DNA of 64,000 nucleotides from Prostheceraeus crozeri (taxonomy: Eukaryota > Platyhelminthes > Polycladida > Euryleptidae): the NCBI GenBank assembly GCA_907163375.1, contig CAJQUW010014313.1:62001-126000 (forward strand). Reading direction: 5' to 3'. The notes under the pieces were generated by a model, which was not told where the DNA came from, searched no databases, and saw only the letters and a list, made by a program, of their open reading frames with translations. How positions within the stretch are numbered: the stretch's first letter is position 1; each line of letters opens with the position of its first letter. A program made the position numbers and the translations under genes. Shown piece after piece: positions 40,444-52,480 of the stretch.

Positions 40444-42132
40444 AAAATTTCAAAAATTGCTAACATATAACAACATCTAATTTATTATTCTGATGATAGA
40501 ATCATTCCGTAAATCTAGGCTAATCTTTGGTAACTCTTCACAAGAATTCAGTGAATCTCAAAATGATGCACCACTGATAACAAGCAATTTGATTAAATTG
40601 TTAATTTTGATATGATGAAATTTTCTATGTAAAAGTATTGAAATAATAAAGTATACTCTTCTGTAAAATAATTTTATGTCTGTACGACGATAAGAAGATA
40701 GAAACACTGTAATAATCCGCAAATGTACACGACAACACTTTCAGCGGAGACCAGCTGTGAATGAAATAAAAGTGAAAATGAAACTTACCTCTCGTACGGC
40801 ATGGGGAATACGACGTCATTTCATTGTAGATCCTGGAACAATCTTCACTGATAGAAACTAGTGATTGAGTTGCAACGTATTTAGAACTTTGTAAGTAATT
40901 GAAATAGTTTGTACATTTTTTGATGTAAAAACTAATTTCAATTGTTGTTTTCTTCAAATTCAAAACGGATGACGTCATTCCTCCCATTCCGTCATTCCGG
41001 ATCACGTCATTCCCTCTGAACTTGGAAATATTTCCCTCAAAGTTCAAGGGTCAGGGAAGAAGAAGTTCAGCAGGCCACATGTGTTTCTCAATGCGAGCGG
41101 CGAGTGATGTTATTTCCCAGTCTGAATATATGCCATGATGTTTCCGCACAGCATGTTGTCCACATGATTCATTCATGATTCTTATCCAAGGATGTGTGGA
41201 GTTCAATCAGTGCTTATAATCGCTGTTACTCTCGCCGAACTTAGTATTTCACCTGTGCGGTGCCATTAGATGATGTAATGTTCTTTTCTTTCCTCGAGTT
41301 CTTATCTCATTCTCATCCGTTTCTTACTCCTGTGGGTTTCCAACTTGTTTAATTTATAGAATGAAATAATATGAAGTAGCAAGTACTAACACTAGACAGT
41401 GTCCAACAGCTTCTGATGCTGTCTGTTATTATTATTGTCTATTATTGCCGTATTTTTCACACAGAAGCCCACGGACTTTTACTTGGCACTACCTAAATCA
41501 CAGTTTAAGTTATTAATTTAATACAATTTTATTTCATCAATTGATGTATGCAATTGAAATACAATTTGCCCAATTAGGCTAACCCCAATTATCTACATAG
41601 TATACAAACTTGTGTATCGTTGGTTAAAATTCTATTTGAGGAAAATTAAGCTAATATCCTACAACAAAACGTGAACCAGTCATGAAATCTATTGAAATTT
41701 AATGTAAAATCTTAATTATAGAACAATAAATGAACAAGTCATTCGATACACTAGAACATCATGTTTCAGAACATGATAATCAACACATAATTTAGTGACA
41801 ACAATATAATAAGACACTGATCATTTTTCAGATCAGTGCGGTTTGAAATTAGTAAAATCACTCTTGCTGCATTCTAGCTTTTATGGGAAGAATTGTCAGC
41901 TTTGGACGTTTAGAAAACCAAATCGGTTTTCCAGAAAACCAATTGGCTTCCTTAAAAACTAATTTGGTTTTCCAGAAAACCAATTGACTTCCTTAAAAAC
42001 CAATTTGGTTTTGTAGAAAACCAATTGACTTTCCCAAAAACCAATTTGGTTTTCCAGAAAACCTTTTGGTTTTCCAGAAATCCACCTGGTTTTCTGGAAA
42101 ACCAATTGAAAACCAATTTTTTTTAGAGTGTA

Positions 42133-42260
42133 CGCACAGTATGTGAAAAAATCCATTTATTCTAACAGACATATTCCGTCATAATTTCGCGAAAGAATTT
42201 CTGAGCTGTACAGTAGGACGGTTTTTTATTGGTAATGGTGACTGAGTGTAAACGTAAATT
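42133..42260 (+). repeat. Dispersed repeat, copy C, right half
   Basis: It continues copy C after the 6.3-kb insertion: CGCACAGTATGTGAAA..., then TTGGTAATGGTGACTGAG as in copies A and B. Confidence 0.85.
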
Positions 42261-42619
42261 TACAAAAGTAACTTTATCTAGCTCAATAACAGCGCACAAA
42301 AATTCTAAGCATAGATTTTCTTATCTCAGAAACGTAGCAAGTGTGAACTTTTTCAAATACGCGCCATCATAGCAGCATAGACGTACGGATATTGAAAATG
42401 TATATAATATCTAAAATGCAGTGTGTAAATGTGAATTTGATTGATATAATTTGATAAAAAATGCAGTATGATATTCTTCGGTATTTATTTAGATGAAACA
42501 TCATAATTATACCATTATTGCATTGGAGCATTAATCTCCTGTTTTGGGAAAATTGAGCATCAACGTACGCTTCATACGTCCCTGTGTGTTGAAGTGCCTA
42601 GTGGTGGCACCGATGTACC

Positions 42620-45040
42620 GCATCGAACAGCGACAATTTTATATGGGAATCGTCGTTTTCGTCGACACGTACTTTTCGTCGACAGTGCTTTTCTTCGACA
42701 CGTACTATTCAGTATTCAGGACTTATGGTTTACGAGGCTTGTTAGGATAATTAGAAGAAGCAAGGTTAGAAATAATTTACAAGGTAAGTTTCTATAGCCG
42801 TAACTTAGAGTTCAAGGCCTACTTATGAAAGTATTGGGTGGGTTACAAATTAATTTAAATGTTCCTCGAATTTTATTTGCTATAGAATGAATTCTTTTGT
42901 TTTCAAATTTTATACAACTAAATAGAAGATGAATTAACTATTTACATTTAATTATATTGAGTTCAAATTAACCACTAATAGTTTTATCAATTTGTTATAA
43001 ATAGATGGAAAAATCGACAATATTTGTCAATGCAAGAACTGTATATTGATAATTACTCAATAATCAACAAGGTATGACATTTAATGAAAAATAATTAAAT
43101 ACATGAAGCAGTTTAAAGTGGTGCAATGTTCAGCGAGATTGCATGTAAAAAGTCTAACATTGGCATTTCATCATTAGAATACAATCGATGCAGATTGAGG
43201 ATTGCTCGTTCTCGATCGTGATTTTTCTTTGATTTTTTTGGTGGAATAGCACCTTGACTCCAGTATATTATGTTCCATCTTTTCTTGGTGCCGTACAAGC
43301 ATGTGGATCAGTTCAAATAGGCCCAAATGACTTCTTCCACCAATTATACGTAAAACATTATGGCTTTCAATCGCATTATTAGTGCGATCCAAGCCATCTT
43401 TTACACATTCGTAAACATTCCATTGTTTGATCTTATATTTTGGAGCTCTTCTTATTTCCTCAGTTCCCCTTTTACGAACAAGAGGTCCTCTTACATAGGT
43501 TTTATCAAAATAATCAACCAGTTTTGAATCAGACTGATCCATCAACTTTGAAATTTCCAAAAAACCATCAGCAGTATCACTTTCTTTTAAAAAAGATGTA
43601 GCTATCGACATTTTAACATTTGTTCTAAAAACCAACTCGTCTTTATATTTCTTCGTTAAACCAAATTTCTTCAACTTCCTATCTACAGCCTGTGATAAGT
43701 GAAACAAACATATTTTAATTGAACCTTGAGGAAAATAGAACTCAAATGCTTTAATTGAAGCTAACTCAAAGTCAACATGTAGAATGACAGATTCTGGGGG
43801 TGAACACTGGCATTTTTCGCTAAATTCAAAATGTTTTTCCATAACTTTTTGTATTCCATTTCTGATTTGCCACTTATTAGAACGTAGATAAATGGAAACC
43901 ACTTCCCATATCTTTTACCCAGGATTGTCACCATCTGGAAGAATAAGTAGGGTACGATTTCAAAGGTTGCATCTAAGCTCCACTCTGAGCATCCCATGAG
44001 GCGTTGGATATTCTTGTTTGTACCAAGAATAACAAGTCTTTCAGAGTCATTCGAGTCATGTAAGCAAAATCTTTCTTCATCCATCGTTGTAATTTCATTA
44101 AACGTTACGTCTTTTAAACTCGTTGGCTCGACTTGCTTGTTCCTTCTTCTTTCCCTTCGGGCTGTACACATTGATTTCTCAATGTTTGGAAGAACTTCCT
44201 TGGTAGTATTCTCACCATAAACCTTGTGAACAATTTGTGAAGGCTTTGCAAACTTCTCCGTATTGGCCATTTGTTTGATGTCATTAATAACTTTGATACC
44301 TTCAATACTTAGTCTTTCATGCGCATGTGCATCCGATTTGGGATGATTGATGATATTAGATCTCATATCGTCTGTTGTTAACCTGGCTCTACATTTCTGT
44401 TCGGCCGCTTGAGCACATTTCCAGTATATCTTATCATTTCTTTTTCTGTCAATAATGTAGGTATATTCTTTGTAAATCAGAAATGGTTTTCCTTTGGTTG
44501 TGTTGCTCAATTCAAAATCCATCGTATTCCTATGTCGTAATTCAAGGAAGTGAAAATTTTGTGGTAGATAAGCAACTGTTGTGGACTTTTAGTGAATATT
44601 GTTTACTTAAATAATCATTTCCATAGACTTTCAAATTCAAGAGGCATGGACTACTAGATATTAGAGCTCAAATATCTAGGAGTCCATGGGTTGCTCTTGG
44701 ACTGGTTGCTATACCAAGAAATTTAGATTTTTTTATTCTACATGAAGGGAATAAGTCCACTTGAATTTCTATGTTCCAATATTGATAGAAACATGCCAGA
44801 AGTAGAGTCTCCTTACAATAAACAGGAGAACAGACATCTTTAATTGAATGAATATTAAGGAAAATCATAGTTTCATGAAATATGTATTTTGATTATAATC
44901 TGTCAATGAGGAAAAATTATTCTGTCAAAGAAATTTTGTCGATGAAAAATACCATATCCATATTGATCCCTATGCATTTATAGGTTCTCATAGAAATCCT
45001 TAAGTTGTCGACGAAAACCACGTGTCGAAGAAAAAGACTA
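42620..45040 (-). mobile_element. MULE element, approximate limits
   Basis: It contains the transposase at 43174-44522. On both sides are related, oppositely oriented clusters of TTTTCGTCGACA / CTTCGACACGT (42640-42710 and 44935-45040), which probably belong to the terminal inverted repeats. Exact ends and the usual 8-10 bp target duplication could not be fixed. A small palindrome (44645-44691, CATGGACT.CTAGATATT arms) lies upstream of the transposase. Confidence 0.45.
43174..44522 (-). pseudogene. MULE transposase with FLYWCH finger, one frameshift
   Basis: The start ATG is at 44520-44522. The N-terminal FLYWCH-type finger (YTYIIDRKRNDKIYWKCAQ, then C..R, and H.H at SDAHAHE) is followed by the MULE catalytic core: WSLDATFEIVP (first Asp), FFQMVTILGKR, VILHVDFELASI (second Asp), CLFHLSQ, and R.NNAIESHN (Glu). 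The first part is open to about 43761 in one frame; the catalytic continuation is in another frame from at least 43902 downward. The two overlap, so a single frameshift lies near 43.8 kb. MULE transposases cut and paste elements with long TIRs. The rest looks intact to the stop at 43174. Confidence 0.85.
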
Positions 45041-45199
45041 CATCCACATATATATAATTACATGAATTATTAGAAAAAAGTCCCTCGGAGAATCAAAGAA
45101 AGCAAATGATTTCTGCCCAAACCGGTTTCACCAATCACTTAGGCCTCTCACGGGAATATATATATGTGTGTATTTGTAAATACAAAGAACCTTTAGGGT

Positions 45200-46743
45200 C
45201 CTCACACCGTGCCGCAACGGCCCAACTCTTCAGGAAGAGTTGAATGACACTGTGGAAATGTTTCAATCTTTAATCTTTGTCAATCCACTGACATGCAATT
45301 TCTTCAAAAAGAAATGCTATGCCTGAACATGCAGCTCATTTCATTAAGCACAACATGGATATTTCTGAAGACATTCCTCATAAAATGAGAAGTGCCTTTA
45401 AACCATACTTTTCTAAATGCAAAGTTCCTAAACGTACTTCTCGCAAAATGAAGTGCTTACGTGATCTTGCTGGGCGACAAAATTTACTCATCTCCAAATT
45501 TGATAAAGGCAATGGCATTTTCATCGATTCCAAAGACTGAGAAAAATTCTATCATTGCTCTCAGATAACAAACGTTTCAAAGAATCTGTTCCTGATAAGA
45601 GAACGAAGAAATATCCTCGCATGATCTGAAGTTGTACCTGTACGTCGAAGTTGGACCTGAAAATGATCTTTACATGTGCAGCCATGATGTCTCTGCTGTG
45701 TTCACCTGCATTCCTGTCGACCGTACTATTGATTACACAATCTCTAGCATCGCTGAGCTTCCAGTCTCCAAACGCACAATGCGGGAGCTTCTGAGCTTAA
45801 CGTGTAAAAATATGTGCAAAATATAGTGTTTTCTTTTAGTTACCAACTTTACAGACAAATTGACGGCATGTCTATGGGGTCAAATTTAGGCCTAACCATG
45901 GCCTTTTGCCATGAGTTTTATAAGACGAGTCTATCTTTTATAAAAGATAAGTTGATGATTGCTTTGTAATATTCCAAGACTCCTGATGATGCCAATCAAT
46001 TCTTTGAATTTATAACCACGTTGGACAGTGACATCAAATTTACAATGGAAGATGAGAAAAACAGAGATATTTGTTTCCTTGATGTCATGATTAAAAGTGA
46101 AGATAGCCACTTTGTTACTTCTTGGTATCAAACGGAGACAAATACCGAGGTTTTAATATTCCTAATTGCTCTCACGCTCCAATACAATACAAATTGGCTG
46201 CCATGCGTTCGCTGTTTTGACGCGCTAGGCACATTTCGTCGAATTCTCAGATTTATCAAAATTCTTGCGTGAAAATCAAATCGATTTTTATGATAATGGG
46301 TATGATGATGATACCATTGACAAAGTTTAAGCGAAAGTTGATGATCAGTTTAAGGTTGAAAAATAAGCTAAACCTGAAAATTTAGAAATCATCAATTGAC
46401 AATTTCCTTTTGTCCGTAAGAAAGCGCCTGTTCTGAAAAGCAGAATACATGAATTAAACAAAGTGTTTAAAAAGTTACCCAGTGAAGAATAAATCAGAGT
46501 GGTCTTTCATACGCTGAAGACCAGCATGTTCTTTAGAAACAAAGGTATTATTCCCTCTGACCTGAAATCAAAATGTATATATGCGTGCACCTGTGGACAA
46601 TGTGAATGTGATTATATCGGAGAGACTTCCAAACATTTCATTACTCGCATCGATTTTAAGCACATGAAGAGGTACGCAGTACCCACCGAAATATTGGTTC
46701 ATCCACACGTTCGAGAGAAAGAGCTTTTAAAGTCATGGCGTGC
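45200..46743 (+). mobile_element. Decayed Penelope-like retroelement, 5' and central part
   Basis: Fragments of a Penelope-type reverse transcriptase are readable in order: LLISKFDKGNGIFI, then CSHDVSAVFTCIPVDRTIDY (the SFDV..LFT.IP motif), KFTMEDEKNRDICFLDVMIK, and a GIY-YIG endonuclease block with CDYIGETSKHFITRI. These retroelements insert by target-primed reverse transcription. The copy carries several breaks and is not functional. It is interrupted by the DNA transposon at 46748 and resumes at 52140. Confidence 0.75.
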
Positions 46744-47243
46744 ACTACTGCCGTGCAATGACAAAATGACTTAAGTGCAATTTTTGTCAAAATCACACTA
46801 ACAACACCAACTTGTTTAGGATACTAGTCTGCTTCTTCTGACCCACTGGTTTATCCCAGGGCCATTTCAATTAGCCGTGACAAGGTCATATAAAATCAAA
46901 ATGACTTAAGTGTAGCATGAAGTGTGACAAAACAATGACAAAATGACTTAAGTGCATGTTATCATATAGCATTACTTTTTGTGGCAGGTGTTAGTTAGAT
47001 GTCTATGCCTGAAACGATATGGAATGTTACTGAAGCACTATTTCCAGTTCTATTGTTCTATATCCATGTGTTGGCGACATCATTCAGTCGAAATTCTATG
47101 CGCAGATTCAGTCATGATTCAGTGCGTAGTCAATAAATTTGAATTTTCAATAAGAAAAACTTATTCTTATAATGCAGTTTTGATTTCATTCTGACGGTTG
47201 TGCTACGGTTTTGTGATTGTAAATTCAGACTTCGATTATCAAG

Positions 47244-50200
47244 ATGAGCAGTTGGGGCCGGAGAATGCTCAACGCAGCATTAAAGAAAACTATTCAACCA
47301 AATGGAGAGAAAAATCGAAGTGAGCCAAATATTTATCATTGATTGAAATCTACCGAATTGCATCTAGGTACTGAACCATCTAAAAGGACTAAAGGAGGTC
47401 GCATGACCCATGCATCATAATCACTTTAACATTTACGAAGAAATTCTCACCGGTTTACTTAAAAAATAGAAATTTGAAAGAATTCTCACAGTATAAAAAT
47501 GATGACTCTAATTCCAAATTTCATTATTTTATGTAAATTTTGTGGGACTTTTGTGGGCCTTTGTCCAACTTTCATACTTTAGTATCGTAATGTCACTATC
47601 TTTATATTTTCATATTGAATTTAGATTCCAGTACAGAAGTACAGTTTTAGGCAGTGTAAAAATATCTACTTAAATCTACTGATACCTTTATGTCTAGTCT
47701 GTTGAGTTTCGTGAACTTCTTCGCATTTACACCAAAGCATTTAGTCACACTACGCAGACGCATGCATCGAGGCATTTGGTTTCAACTACGGTGCATGTAC
47801 TGGTGCTACGGTGTACAGTTTCTGATCGGAAAATCTAATCTGGGTTCCATTTTCCTGGTAAAATAAATAGGCAATCAAATCACTTGGTTATGCAAGAAAC
47901 ATGAGGTTGTCATCCCTGAAAGGAAGACTACATTTATGCCAAAATTTTTAAAATCACCATGTTATAAACTTATAATTTTCAGCTACATTTGAATTGGCCT
48001 TCTTCCACATGGATGAAGTAGATCCCAGGGGTTGGCATCCCTGTCAAGAAGACCGGACCTATGCCCAAATTTTTAAAATCACCATGCTTATAAACTCAGG
48101 CCTGTCGACTACGTACATGGTATACAAAACACAAACATGTGTCAGATTATGAACTGTTCATTTACATCAAATTTTATTCAGTTATTGCAGTGCAATAAAC
48201 CTTAACATAATAATGCAATTTTTAGTCAGCTACAAAAGTAAATGTAATCCCCTTTTTTGCAGAAAAGAGGAATATACGAACAACGTCCCTTGAGATCCTG
48301 GCGGAAGGTCTAACAGCAGAACCAAAAAGAAGGCGAATTTCTTCTCTTAATTATACAAAGGCTTGGGTGAACGCGTTACCTGACCAAGCAGACGACTAGC
48401 TTCAGCAAGTTGACCAATCAGACGGTCAGCCTCAGCAAGTCGTACAACAAGACGGTCAGCCTCAGGAAGTCTCCCAACAAGACGGTCAGCCTCAGCAAGT
48501 CGTCCAACAAGACGGTCAGCCTCAGCAAGTCGTCCAACAAGACGGTCAGCCTCAGCAAGTCTCCCAACAAGACGGTCAGCCTCAGCAAGTTGACCAATCA
48601 GACGGTCAGCCTCAGCAAGTCGTCCAACAAGATGGTCAGCCTCAACAAGTTGACCAATCAGACGGCCAGCCTCAGCAAGTCGTACAACAAGACGGTCAGC
48701 CTCAGCAAGTCGTCCAACAAGACGGTCAGCCTCAGCAAGTTGACCAATCAGACGGTCAGCCTCAGCAAGTTGACCAATCAGACGGCCAGCCTCAGCAAGT
48801 CGTCCAACAAGACGGTCAGCCTCAGCAAGTCGTCCAACAAGACGGTCAGCCTCAGCAAGTCGTACAACAAGACGGTCAGCCTCAGGAAGTCTCCCAACAA
48901 GACGGTCAGCCTCAGCAAGTCGTCCAACAAGACGGTCAGCCTCAGCAAGTCGTCCGTCAAGACGGACAGCCTCACCAAGTCGACCTACCAGAAGGCCAGC
49001 CTCAGGAAGTCTCCCAACAAGACGGTCAGCCTCAGGAAGTCTACCAACAAGACGGTCAGCCTCAGCAAGTCGTCCAACAAGACGGTCAGCCTCAGCAAGT
49101 CGTCCAACAAGACGGTCAGCCTCACCAAGTCGACCTACCAGACGGCCAGCCTCAGCAAGTTGACCAATCAGACGGCCAGCCTCAGACAGTCTACCAACAA
49201 GACGGTCAACCTCAGCCAGTCTTTTTCACTTTATCACGACTTGTGCCCTATTCTGATTCCTCCATTGACAGTAATTCAGATCCTGTGGTGGAAAGTGATG
49301 ATCTTACCCAAGACCAAGAGGCAAGAGAAATTGCCAATGACTTCCTCGATGAGCTGGAAAGAGAAGGTTTAATGAAGAGAGGAAAGCTTTTGAAGAGGAA
49401 TCCAAGATTAAATGAATGTGAACGTCGATCAAGAGACATGAAACAACATCCTATGCTGCCTCCGTGTTCTTGCAGAATCAAATGCTATGAAAAGATTTCG
49501 CAAGAAGATCGACGTAACTTTCATGAAAATTACTGCTTGGAAACATTTGAATCAAGAAGAGTCCTTCTGAAAGGTCTAATAAGTCATGAACAGCCATTTC
49601 GACGCCTAACAGAATCTAACCGAACCTCCACTAAGGAACGTACGACCACCATGAAATTCTTCCTTACAACTGAAACCGAAGGTCGATTACAAGTATGTTA
49701 GAAAATGTTCTTGGCAACATTAGGATTCAGTAGCAGCTCAAACCGTGTGATTCGAAGTTTGTTCGTAGGAAATATTAGTCAAAAGAAGATTGATGAAAGA
49801 GGTAGACACACACCAGCTCATGCTTTCACAGAGGCACAGAAGGAGCGTATCTGTATACACATAGAAAGCTTCCACCCCCAAATTAGTCACTATCGTCGCG
49901 AACATGCCCCAAACAGAAGGTACCTACCTGCAGAGATCCCGATGAAAATGATGCATGATGACTTTATAGAAACATACGATTTCGTATCGTACGAATCATA
50001 CCGGAAGGCTGTAGCTGAAGCAGGAATTACTTTTACAAATTTAGGAAATGAAGAATGTGAAGTTTGCACTGCTCAAAAGTACCATACGGCTGTTCATAGA
50101 ACTTTGGAAAGTGATTGTCCTGAATGCTTGTCTTACAAACGTCATAGCGAAGCTTACCAAGAAGCCAGAAAGGCTTACAAGAGAGATTCAGAGAGACCTC

Positions 50201-51066
50201 GGGAGGACAGAACAGTTATCGTATCAGCTGATCTGATGAAAGTGTTTTTGTTGCCGAAACTTCCCCTGAAAGTTTCATTATTCACTTCACGAGTTGTGAC
50301 ATTCAACGAAACCTTCAGTCCACTGACTAGTAGCAGTGTCACAACAGGTTTGGCCAATTGTCGGGATGAGGCTGTAGCGGGACGATCAGCTGCGGACATT
50401 GCAAGCATATTCCATAACTTCGTTCTTCAACACCGCAACGATAAGAGCTTCATTTTTTGGGTGGATAATTGTGCGGCCCAGAACGAGAACTGGTTATTGT
50501 TTTCATCATTAGTGCAACTGATTAACCGTCAAGATATAGCGGCAGAAACAATTGAGATCAAGTACCTTGAAACTGGCCACACCTTCATTAGTGCTGACTC
50601 AGAACACGGAAAAGCTGGGAAAAAGCTAAACGAACATCCGTGTATTTACGATGTTGAGGAGTTCAGAGAACTAATAACAACCAAACGTGTTGTAGGAAGA
50701 ACTCTCCAATTTACTGATTTCTTCGAGTTCGAAGATGGAGTTTCACAACACAAGTTGAGGAAATTGAGTGACAATCGCCCCTTCTTATCGCAAGTAGTAA
50801 GCGTCATGTTTCGAAGAGACACTCAGGCAATGTTATTTAAATTCAGGTTTGAACGAGACTACATTCCATTCGATGGTTTCCTGAAAAACAACTTTGATGT
50901 TCACGCGATAGTTGACAGAAGGATGGCACCACGAGGAATGTCAAAATCAAAGAAGACAGAAATTATCACCAAGCTTCTGCCACATATGCCTCCGCACCAT
51001 CGGCATACATGGATGAACATGCCAGAATCAGCTGACAGTGTTTATTTCCTTTCCAGAGCTCAGTAA
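47244..51066 (+). pseudogene. DDE transposase with Gln-rich repeat domain, two in-frame TAG codons
   Basis: Exon 1 is 47244-47319 (MSSWGRRMLNAALKKTIQP...) and exon 2 is 48263-51066, with a GT-AG border and matching phase. After a basic segment (EPKRRRISSLNYTKAWVNAL) comes a ~270-residue domain of DGQPQQVVQQ decapeptides. Then an acidic linker, a Cys cluster (LPPCSCRIKCYEKI), FLATLGFSS, and a catalytic core with VSADLMKVFLLPKLP, FIFWVDNCAAQNENW and LETGHTFISADSEHGK supplying the acidic residues. The frame is interrupted by TAG at 48397-48399, where the repeat unit normally has CAG, and by TAG at 49699-49701. Otherwise it is open to TAA at 51066, so the copy died recently by point mutation. Confidence 0.8.
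48391..49223 (+). repeat. 30-bp coding tandem repeat, about 27 units
   Basis: The unit is GACGGTCAGCCTCAGCAAGT plus a variable ten bases, and it encodes DGQPQQ followed by VVQQ, VDQS, VSQQ or VDLP. Some unit strings recur in the same order, so arrays expanded in blocks. Because 30 is a multiple of three, the other frames also stay open. Confidence 0.95.
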
Positions 51067-52139
51067 AATTTCTTGATTTGTGAAAATTGAATTCAAGTAC
51101 CGTTACTGCAATGTGATTTTTCATTTATATGTACATGATAAGCTCTTGCTTATGGGGTACAAAGTACATACTCAGTTTAGGCCTCGAATGATTGTCGAGA
51201 TCGGAGGAAGAGAGATGGCCTTTGCCTAGCTCAGCATTACGATCAGTATGGCAGCCCAGGACCGATTTTTGAAGGCGAAATTTCATGATATTTGATGATG
51301 AGTAACCCAATAAAATTTGCATATAGGCCAACTGTAAACAAATTTCAAGGCTACATTCCCCTATTCATAAGCATAAGTTAGAATAGGCATATCCAAGGTT
51401 AAAAGATCTTACAAAAGTACTGCAACCTTCCTGTACAAGAAGCTCTTCTAAGTTTATTGATTTTGTTGTTTTAGTACAACAAGCAGCTTTGACCTAAAGG
51501 GGGCATACAACTACATCGATGAATAAGGCTAGATTGCCTAAATCAAAATGTTTATTTTACAATGTCTGGAATTTGTAAGCTTATGAATTGTAGGTAGGGG
51601 GCCTACGCAGGTCCTTAGTCAGTCCTAGTAAGGATTTACGCTTAAAAGATTCAACCATAATTCATTCAATTCTAATTTCAGTGATGACCGGGCCTAGCAT
51701 CTAGAGGGCGGTCTGTGCAGAAGCGATGGTTACAGGTAGGTTCTCAGGTCATTAATCAGACCTGGTAATGGTTTATACTCAGAATTCAATTAATACATAA
51801 TTAAATCACTTTGTCACTGTTTATAGTCTTTTATTTAATAAATGCACAATGACAGAACGACTTAAATACACTTAAGCCTTTTTGTCATTGTAAGTCCAAT
51901 ATATATATATATATGAGGTACAATGATAAAATGACTTGGTGACTTTTCCTCGTTGCCAATGGCAACTACCGCTTAACTAATATAAGGGAAATTATTGTAT
52001 ACAACTCAAATATGGTATTTGGCTTTTGCAAAAAAAATGATCAAAAGTACACATAATTAGCGAACAAAAACGTTTTTTGCTTCTCCTGAAAAGTTGACAT
52101 CAATGCACTTAAGTCACTTTGTCATTGCACGGCAGACTA

Positions 52140-52480
52140 GCAATCGCAAGATTCTCGAATCGATTCTCATTAAAAACAATAGTAATCTTATAAACAATAG
52201 GGAAGGTTCCTTTCCACTTTTGTTGAATCTATAGCTATGTCATTGTATTCAAACTATGCAATTTTATGTTTTTCATTTTTTCTGTTTCATCTGTACATTG
52301 CCATCTGGCGCCATTTTATCAGTGTTCAATTAATTTCATCTTATAAGAATGATTTTACTATGTTTTACATCAATCCATTGACAAAGGAGACTGCAACGCT
52401 CTAAAAAGCGTCTGGAATAGAATTTTTATCTCTTGCAAATGATCAGTGTACTGTTCGAAACGTTTTGCCTTTATTTTTTT
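52140..52480 (+). mobile_element. Decayed Penelope-like retroelement, 3' part
   Basis: It starts with a stretch coding KILESILIKNNSNLINN, the usual C-terminal end of the GIY-YIG domain, followed by the non-coding tail ending near CGAAACGTTTTGCC, a motif seen at Penelope-type ends. Confidence 0.6.

Larger units (their letters stand above)
35835..42130. mobile_element. 6.3-kb TIR element with TA duplication
   Basis: Ends CACTCTAAAAAAAATCGGT and ACC-AATTTTTTTTAGAGTG are inverted, flanked by TA at 35833-35834 and 42131-42132. Both termini are followed inward by many copies of a CCAAATTTGGTTTTCCAGAAAACC-type palindrome (35860-36190 and 41910-42115). The uninterrupted target exists in copy B of the dispersed repeat (TA at 26581-26582), which confirms the borders. 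No transposase is apparent. The element contains a spliced minus-strand gene (36617-38088) and an internal ~245-bp direct duplication. TA duplication with CACT ends could fit a CMC-type (CACTA/Mirage-like) group, but this is a guess. Confidence 0.85.
46748..52135 (+). mobile_element. 5.4-kb DDE DNA transposon nested in the Penelope-like element
   Basis: Ends CTGCCGTGCAATGACAAA and its inverse match over 32 bp with one mismatch. ACTA is duplicated at 46744-46747 and 52136-52139. A second copy of the AATGACAAAATGACTTAAGTGCA motif occurs ~180 bp inside the left end (46932-46958), and related copies lie at 51850-51945 on the right, probably transposase-binding sites. It carries one two-exon transposase gene. 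The superfamily was not identified. Confidence 0.85.

Noticed and set aside
48391-49223. Regular 30-bp repeats resembling a CRISPR array
   Set aside because: The units are directly adjacent with no spacers, lie within a transposase frame, and the setting is eukaryotic.
48410-49372. A 320-residue open frame of SLSKSSNKTV repeats
   Set aside because: It is the wrong frame of the 30-bp tandem repeat. The frame that joins the upstream exon and the downstream catalytic domain reads DGQPQQVVQQ. All frames stay open because the unit is a multiple of three.
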